Assembly (NCBI GenBank): GCA_964593865.1
Contig: CAZQKE010000039.1
Coordinates: forward strand, 1-19,283
Direction of reading: 5' to 3'
Source: CAZQKE01 sp964593865
GTDB taxonomy: Bacteria; Chloroflexota; Anaerolineae; JAAYZQ01
Length of the DNA stretch: 19,283 nucleotides
The translations under genes were made by a program, and so were the position numbers. The notes beneath the pieces were generated by a model. It was not told the origin of the DNA. It saw nothing but the letters and a program-made list of their open reading frames with translations, and searched no databases. Every line of letters begins with the position of its first letter. Position 1 is the first letter of the stretch. This document shows positions 15,629-19,283 of the stretch, one piece after another.

Positions 15629-15970
15629 AACCGCCAAGAGCGCAAAGCCTTTTTCATCTTTCCCTCGCGCCCTTTGCGCCTTCGCGGTTCAGATTTCGGA
15701 ACCGCCAAGACGCCAAGAGCGCAAAGCCTTTTTCATCTTTTCTTCGCGCCCTTTGCGCCCTCGCGGTTCAACTTCCCGGAACCGCCAAGACGCCAAGAGC
15801 GCAAAGCCTTTTTCCTTTTCCTCGCGCCCTTTGCGCCCTCGCGGTTCAACTTTTGGAACCGCCAAGATGCCAGGAGCGCAAAGCCTTTTTCATCTTTTCT
15901 TCGCGCCCTTTGCGCCTTCGCGGTTCAACTTCCCGGAACCGCCAAAGTTTCTTTGCGTCTTTAGCTCGGT
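15629..15970. repeat. Four tandem hairpin repeats plus a degenerate fifth
   Basis: Units lie at 15629-15689, 15700-15768, 15780-15846 and 15857-15925, separated by near-identical 10-11-base linkers (CAACTTCCCGG type). A shortened fifth begins at 15937. Each unit opens with AACCGCCAAG, has GCGCAAAG pairing perfectly with CTTTGCGC around a pyrimidine-rich loop of about 24 bases, and closes with GCGGTT pairing with the opening AACCGC. Unit 1 lacks one eight-base block present in the others. They occupy almost the whole 390-base gap between two divergent genes. Long open frames cross them because the period is irregular and stop-poor; I see no coding signal. They resemble the AACCGC...GCGGTT intergenic repeats of several bacterial phyla. 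Mobility or a regulatory function is not shown by the sequence. Confidence 0.88.
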
Positions 15971-15994
15971 GAGTATACCACAAAGGAGGACTCA

Positions 15995-16816
15995 ATGAAA
16001 GTTCTGATCGCTGCCGACATGGAGGGCATTTCCGGCGTGGTCCACTGGGACCAAGTGGACTACAAGCAGGATGATTACAAGCGTTTCCGCAAGATCATGA
16101 CCGCCGAGGTCAACGCCGCCGTGCGCGGCGCGTTTGACGGCGGCGCGGAGGAGGTCCTGGTCACCGACGGGCATGGCCGGGGGCGGAACATCCTCATTGA
16201 GGAGCTGGACCGCCGTGCGCGGCTGAACAGCGGCGGGCCTGCGCCCTTTGCGATGGTGCAGGGGGTGAACCAGGGCATGGACGCGGCCATGTTCATCGGC
16301 TACCACGCCCGCGCCGGGACGAACAACGCCATCCTGGACCACACCTGGACCGGTACGGTGGTGAACGTCTGGCTCAACGGGCAGCCGATCGGCGAAACGG
16401 GTTTGAACGCCGCCGTTTGCGGTCACTTTGACGTGCCGGTGCTTCTCGTCAGCGGCGATCAATCGCTCTGCGCCGAGGCCGCCGACCTGTTAGGTCCCAT
16501 CGAGACGGTCGCCGTGAAGCAGGCCAGGGGGCGCATGGCCGCCGAGTGCCTCTCCCCTGCCGAGGCCCAAGAGCGCATCTACCGCGCGGCACAACGGGCC
16601 GTGCGTCGCTTCCTGGTCGGGGATGCTCCGGCTCCCTTCCGCCCGTCGACGCCCATCACCCTCGTCGTCGAATGGTCGCAATCGCAAATGGCCGACCGGG
16701 CGGCGGTCCTGCCCGGCGCCCGCCGTCTGGAAGGACGCCGCGTTGAGTTCACCGCCGCCGACGCCCCGGAAGCCTATCGGGCCTTTCGCGCCCTCGTCAC
16801 CCTGGCCGGTTCCTGA
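15995..16816 (+). CDS. M55 family D-aminopeptidase (DppA-like)
   Basis: A 273-residue zinc peptidase of family M55, whose characterised member DppA of Bacillus removes N-terminal D-amino acids such as D-Ala from D-Ala-D-Ala or D-Ala-Gly-Gly. All metal ligands are recognisable in the expected places: Asp8 and Glu10 in ADMEGISG, His60 in TDGHGRG, His104 in GYHARAG and Glu134 in GETGLNAA. There is no signal peptide, so it should be cytoplasmic. The start ATG 15995 follows AAAGGAGG at ideal distance. A TATACC box at 15974-15979 could be the -10 of its promoter, with a poorly spaced TTGCGT upstream. The stop is 16 bases before lysA, so the two are probably one operon. A role in recycling peptidoglycan D-amino acids is plausible. 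Confidence 0.92.
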   Translation: MKVLIAADMEGISGVVHWDQVDYKQDDYKRFRKIMTAEVNAAVRGAFDGGAEEVLVTDGHGRGRNILIEELDRRARLNSGGPAPFAMVQGVNQGMDAAMFIGYHARAGTNNAILDHTWTGTVVNVWLNGQPIGETGLNAAVCGHFDVPVLLVSGDQSLCAEAADLLGPIETVAVKQARGRMAAECLSPAEAQERIYRAAQRAVRRFLVGDAPAPFRPSTPITLVVEWSQSQMADRAAVLPGARRLEGRRVEFTAADAPEAYRAFRALVTLAGS

Positions 16817-16832
16817 GTATCGGGGAGGAGCC

Positions 16833-18167
16833 ATGGACCGCGATCTGACAACCCGTCGCCTATCCCTGTTTCCCATCACCGCCCGCGTGGAAGGGGACGG
16901 TCTGACCATCGGCGGCTGCGACCTGCGCGATCTGGCCGACCGCTTTGGCACGCCGCTCTACCTCTACGACCGGGCCACCCTGGACGACGCGGTGGACGCC
17001 TATCGCCAGGCCCTGGCCCGCTTCTACCCCGGCCCGGCAGGGCTGACCTACGCAGGCAAGGCCTTTCTCAGCCTGGCCCTGGTCCGATGGCTGACCCGGC
17101 AGGACCTGTGGCTGGATTGTACCGGTCGGGGGGAGCTGGCCGTCGCCGCCGCCGGGGGGATGGAACCGGCCCGCGTCCTCGTCCACGGCGTCAACAAGAG
17201 CGCGGCGGACCTGGAAGCTGCGCGGCGGCAGGCGGGAACCATCGTCGTGGACAATCTGACCGAGCTGGCGGCCCTCATCGCCCTAGCCCGACAGGACGGC
17301 CCGCCTTTGCCCAACCTGTGGCTGCGCATCCGCCCCGGTCAGGCGGTCAAAACCCACCGTCACATCCAGACCGGTCAGGCCGACAGCAAATTCGGCCTGA
17401 GCACGGCGGAAGCGACCGAGGCGGCGCGGCTTTGCCGACGACACGGCCTGCCCCTGACCGGCCTTCACTTCCACCTGGGTTCCCACTTTCACGACGCCGC
17501 TCCCGTCTGCGCCGCCCTGGAAACCCTCCTGGACTTGGCTGCCGCCTGGCGGGCAGAGTGGGGCTGGCATTTGGAGGCCATCTCCCCCGGCGGGGGCTGG
17601 GGCGTGGCCTACCACGAAGACGACCTGCCCCACCCCTCTATCTCCGATTTCGTTGCAGCGACGGCCCAATGCCTGGCAAAGGGCTGTCGGGCGCGGGACC
17701 TACCCCTGCCCCGTTTGCAGTTAGAGCCGGGGCGCAGCATCGTCGCCAGGGCGGGGGTGGCTCTCTACCGCGTCGGCGCGGTCAAGAGGACGCCTCACCG
17801 CCGCTGGCTGCTCCTGGACGGCGGTCTGGCCGATAATCCCCGTCCTGCCCTCTACGGCGCCCGCTACTCGGCCCTGCCGGTGGAGCGACCGCAACGGGAA
17901 GCCGTCGGTCCGGCCTGGCTGGCCGGGCCTTATTGCGAAAGCGGCGATGTGCTCATTGAAAACCTGCCCCTGCCCGATGTACGGCCCGGTGAGCTGATCG
18001 CCGTGCCGGTCGGCGGCGCATACCATTTGAGCATGTCCAGCAACTATAACGGCGCGCTCCGTCCGGCGGTCCTTTGGCTGGAGGGGGGCCGGGCATACCT
18101 CATCCGCGAGCGGGAACGGGTGGAAGATCTGCTCCGCCGGGAGCGGCCTTTGCCCGAAACGGCCTGA
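16833..18167 (+). CDS. lysA: Diaminopimelate decarboxylase
   Basis: A 444-residue PLP-dependent enzyme of fold type III that decarboxylates meso-diaminopimelate to L-lysine, the last step of lysine biosynthesis. Motifs in order: TPLYLYD, YAGKAF with PLP Lys76, LDCTGRGEL, NKS, the RIRPGQ to SKFGLS block, HFHLGSH (212-218), SPGGGWG (251-257) for phosphate binding, EPGR (298-301), CESGD (368-372) contributed across the dimer, and GAYHLSMSSNYN at the C-terminal domain. Length is slightly above the usual 420. The start ATG 16833 has GGGGAGGAG just upstream and is far better than the 70-codon upstream extension, which overlaps the peptidase gene in another frame. Other members of this fold decarboxylate ornithine or arginine, but the motif set favours DAP decarboxylase. 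Confidence 0.93.
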   Translation: MDRDLTTRRLSLFPITARVEGDGLTIGGCDLRDLADRFGTPLYLYDRATLDDAVDAYRQALARFYPGPAGLTYAGKAFLSLALVRWLTRQDLWLDCTGRGELAVAAAGGMEPARVLVHGVNKSAADLEAARRQAGTIVVDNLTELAALIALARQDGPPLPNLWLRIRPGQAVKTHRHIQTGQADSKFGLSTAEATEAARLCRRHGLPLTGLHFHLGSHFHDAAPVCAALETLLDLAAAWRAEWGWHLEAISPGGGWGVAYHEDDLPHPSISDFVAATAQCLAKGCRARDLPLPRLQLEPGRSIVARAGVALYRVGAVKRTPHRRWLLLDGGLADNPRPALYGARYSALPVERPQREAVGPAWLAGPYCESGDVLIENLPLPDVRPGELIAVPVGGAYHLSMSSNYNGALRPAVLWLEGGRAYLIRERERVEDLLRRERPLPETA

Positions 18168-18178
18168 CAATGCCCCGA

Positions 18179-18209
18179 CCGGCGCAATTCGCCGGAAAGG
18201 GATCTTTTT
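18179..18209 (+). terminator. Hairpin with delayed T-run after lysA
   Basis: CCGGCG at 18179-18184 pairs perfectly with CGCCGG at 18190-18195 around the loop CAATT, and TTTTT follows at 18205-18209, nine bases after the stem. It lies 11 bases after the lysA stop. The delayed T-run makes it a weak intrinsic-terminator candidate. It overlaps the -35 region of the ruvB promoter, so an operator role is the alternative. Confidence 0.38.
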
Positions 18210-18217
18210 GGTATAAT
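18188..18217 (+). promoter_or_regulatory. Putative ruvB promoter
   Basis: A perfect TATAAT at 18212-18217 precedes ruvB by 46 bases. The -35 region (TTCGCC at 18188 or TCGCCG at 18189, 18 or 17 bases away) matches only three of six positions and lies within a hairpin. Transcription should start near 18224. I see no recognisable LexA box. Confidence 0.5.
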
Positions 18218-18263
18218 GTCCCCCCATACAGACGACCGGTAGAGGGGCCGGGAGGTGAGCGGC

Positions 18264-19283
18264 ATGGCCGAGCGGATCGTATCGCCCAAACGGAAAAAGG
18301 AAGAGGTGGGCCTGGATGTCAGCCTGCGCCCTCAACGCCTGGATGAGTATATCGGCCAGGAACGGGTCAAGGCCAACCTGCGCATCCTCATTGAGGCGGC
18401 CCAGGCCCGGGGTGAGGCCCTGGACCATGTGCTGTTCTACGGTCCGCCGGGCCTGGGCAAGACGACGTTGGCCCACGTCGTGGCCAACGAGATGGGCGTG
18501 GGCATCAAGGTCACGGCGGGGCCGGCCATTGAGCGGGCCGGGGATCTGGCTGCCATCCTGACCAATCTGCACAAAGGGGATGTGCTGTTCATTGACGAGG
18601 TGCACCGCCTGGGCCGCGCCGTGGAGGAGGTTCTCTACCCGGCCATGGAGGATTTCGCCCTGGATATTGTCATCGGCAAAGGGCCGGGGGCGCGGAGCAT
18701 CCGCCTCAAACTGCCGCCTTTTACCATCATCGGGGCGACGACCCGCCTGGCCCTGATGACGGCCCCCCTGCGGGCGCGGTTCGGCGCGGTCTATCGTTTG
18801 GATTTCTATGATGAAGCGGCCATGCAGGCCATCGTCCGCCGCTCGGCGGGCATCCTGGGGGTGGAGATTGACGATGAGGGTGTGACCGAGATCGCCCGCC
18901 GGGCCAGGGGCACGCCCCGCGTCGCCAACCGGTTGCTCAAGCGGGTGCGCGATTACGCCCAGGTCCGCGCCGACGGGGCGATCACGCGCCGCGTGGCCCA
19001 GGAGGCCCTCGCCTTGCTGGAGGTGGACCCTCTGGGACTAGACGACATTGATCGGCGCGTGCTGCGGGCCATCATTGAAAAGTTCAACGGCGGTCCGGTG
19101 GGGCTGGAGACGTTGAGCGCGGCTCTTTCCGAAGAGCCGGATACGATTATGGACGTGGTGGAACCCTACCTGCTCCAGCTGGGGTTCCTGGACCGGACGC
19201 CCAGAGGGCGCGTCGCCACCCGCCGCGCTTACGAACACCTGGGCATTCCTTACGAGGAACCGGCTCAGCCGACTTTGTTCTAG
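18264..19283 (+). CDS. ruvB: Holliday junction branch migration ATPase RuvB
   Basis: A complete 339-residue RuvB, the hexameric AAA+ motor that, with RuvA, drives branch migration of Holliday junctions and presents them to RuvC. Motifs: LRPQRLDEYIGQ (21-32), Walker A GPPGLGKTT (60-68), KVTAGPAIERAGDLAAILT, Walker B LFIDEVHRL (DEVH 111-114), sensor 1 IGATTR (156-161), the APLRARFG arginine-finger region, and sensor 2 GTPRVANRLLKRVRD. The C-terminal winged-helix domain has GGPVGLETLSAAL and GFLDRTPRGRVAT. ATG 18264 is chosen over GTG 18255 because GGAGGTGA at 18251-18258 is its ribosome-binding site and overlaps the GTG. The gene ends with TAG at the last base of the window. No ruvA or ruvC is visible within the window. 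Confidence 0.97.
   Translation: MAERIVSPKRKKEEVGLDVSLRPQRLDEYIGQERVKANLRILIEAAQARGEALDHVLFYGPPGLGKTTLAHVVANEMGVGIKVTAGPAIERAGDLAAILTNLHKGDVLFIDEVHRLGRAVEEVLYPAMEDFALDIVIGKGPGARSIRLKLPPFTIIGATTRLALMTAPLRARFGAVYRLDFYDEAAMQAIVRRSAGILGVEIDDEGVTEIARRARGTPRVANRLLKRVRDYAQVRADGAITRRVAQEALALLEVDPLGLDDIDRRVLRAIIEKFNGGPVGLETLSAALSEEPDTIMDVVEPYLLQLGFLDRTPRGRVATRRAYEHLGIPYEEPAQPTLF

Noticed and set aside
14549..15964. A 471-codon plus-strand frame running through the hairpin repeats
   Set aside because: It is antisense to the threonine aldolase gene, and its tail is just the repeat translated. No ribosome-binding site or domain was seen.
15629..15970. CRISPR array
   Set aside because: Units are imperfect palindromes of 61-69 bases separated by 10-11-base linkers that are nearly identical to each other. 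CRISPRs have short repeats and unique spacers, and no cas gene is present.

Overview
The window looks like a piece of a high-GC Chloroflexota chromosome (Anaerolineae-like). This is an inference from gene content: lipoprotein solute-binding proteins built from two fused copies, a lipoprotein adaptor plus a giant FtsX-type permease plus a double ATPase, and hairpin repeats of the AACCGCC...GGCGGTT kind between genes. No taxonomic marker other than ruvB is present, so the phylum call is moderate. Most genes are complete, and the last codon of ruvB ends exactly at the window edge.

Layout. (1) 120-1056: a membrane-anchored thioredoxin-fold protein of the MauD/TlpA type, followed by a small secreted peptide with eight cysteines, in DNA of visibly lower GC than its surroundings. 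(2) 1178-6524: two paralogous lipoproteins, each made of two extracellular solute-binding modules, so four modules in all. No transport permease or ATPase lies next to them. Between them is a broken response-regulator fragment. The second module of each protein carries the same four cysteines, while the first modules carry one or none. (3) 6540-12410: a putative promoter and a three-gene export operon: MacA-like lipoprotein adaptor, 950-residue FtsX permease, and an ATPase with two nucleotide-binding domains separated by an AbrB/SpoVT-like DNA-binding fold. (4) 12492-13916, minus strand: a fusion of a DapA-superfamily class I aldolase with a formaldehyde-activating-enzyme (Fae) domain, the most unusual gene here. 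(5) 14090-14485: a minimal zincin metallopeptidase read from a promoter so close that the mRNA should be leaderless. (6) 14567-15604, minus: a low-specificity threonine aldolase. (7) 15629-15970: four tandem hairpin repeats and a degenerate fifth, in the divergent promoter region. (8) 15995-18167: an M55 D-aminopeptidase and diaminopimelate decarboxylase (lysA), closely spaced. (9) 18264-19283: ruvB with its own promoter.

How the parts may work together. The thioredoxin-fold protein could oxidise or isomerise disulfides in the eight-cysteine peptide, and possibly in the four-cysteine modules of the solute-binding lipoproteins. The adaptor, permease and ATPase form one lipoprotein-anchored exporter or mechanotransmission complex. 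The aldolase-Fae fusion and the nearby threonine aldolase both belong to families that can make or consume small aldehydes, including formaldehyde. A link between them is a hypothesis only, because they are not co-transcribed. DppA-like peptidase and LysA form an amino-acid/peptidoglycan-related pair.
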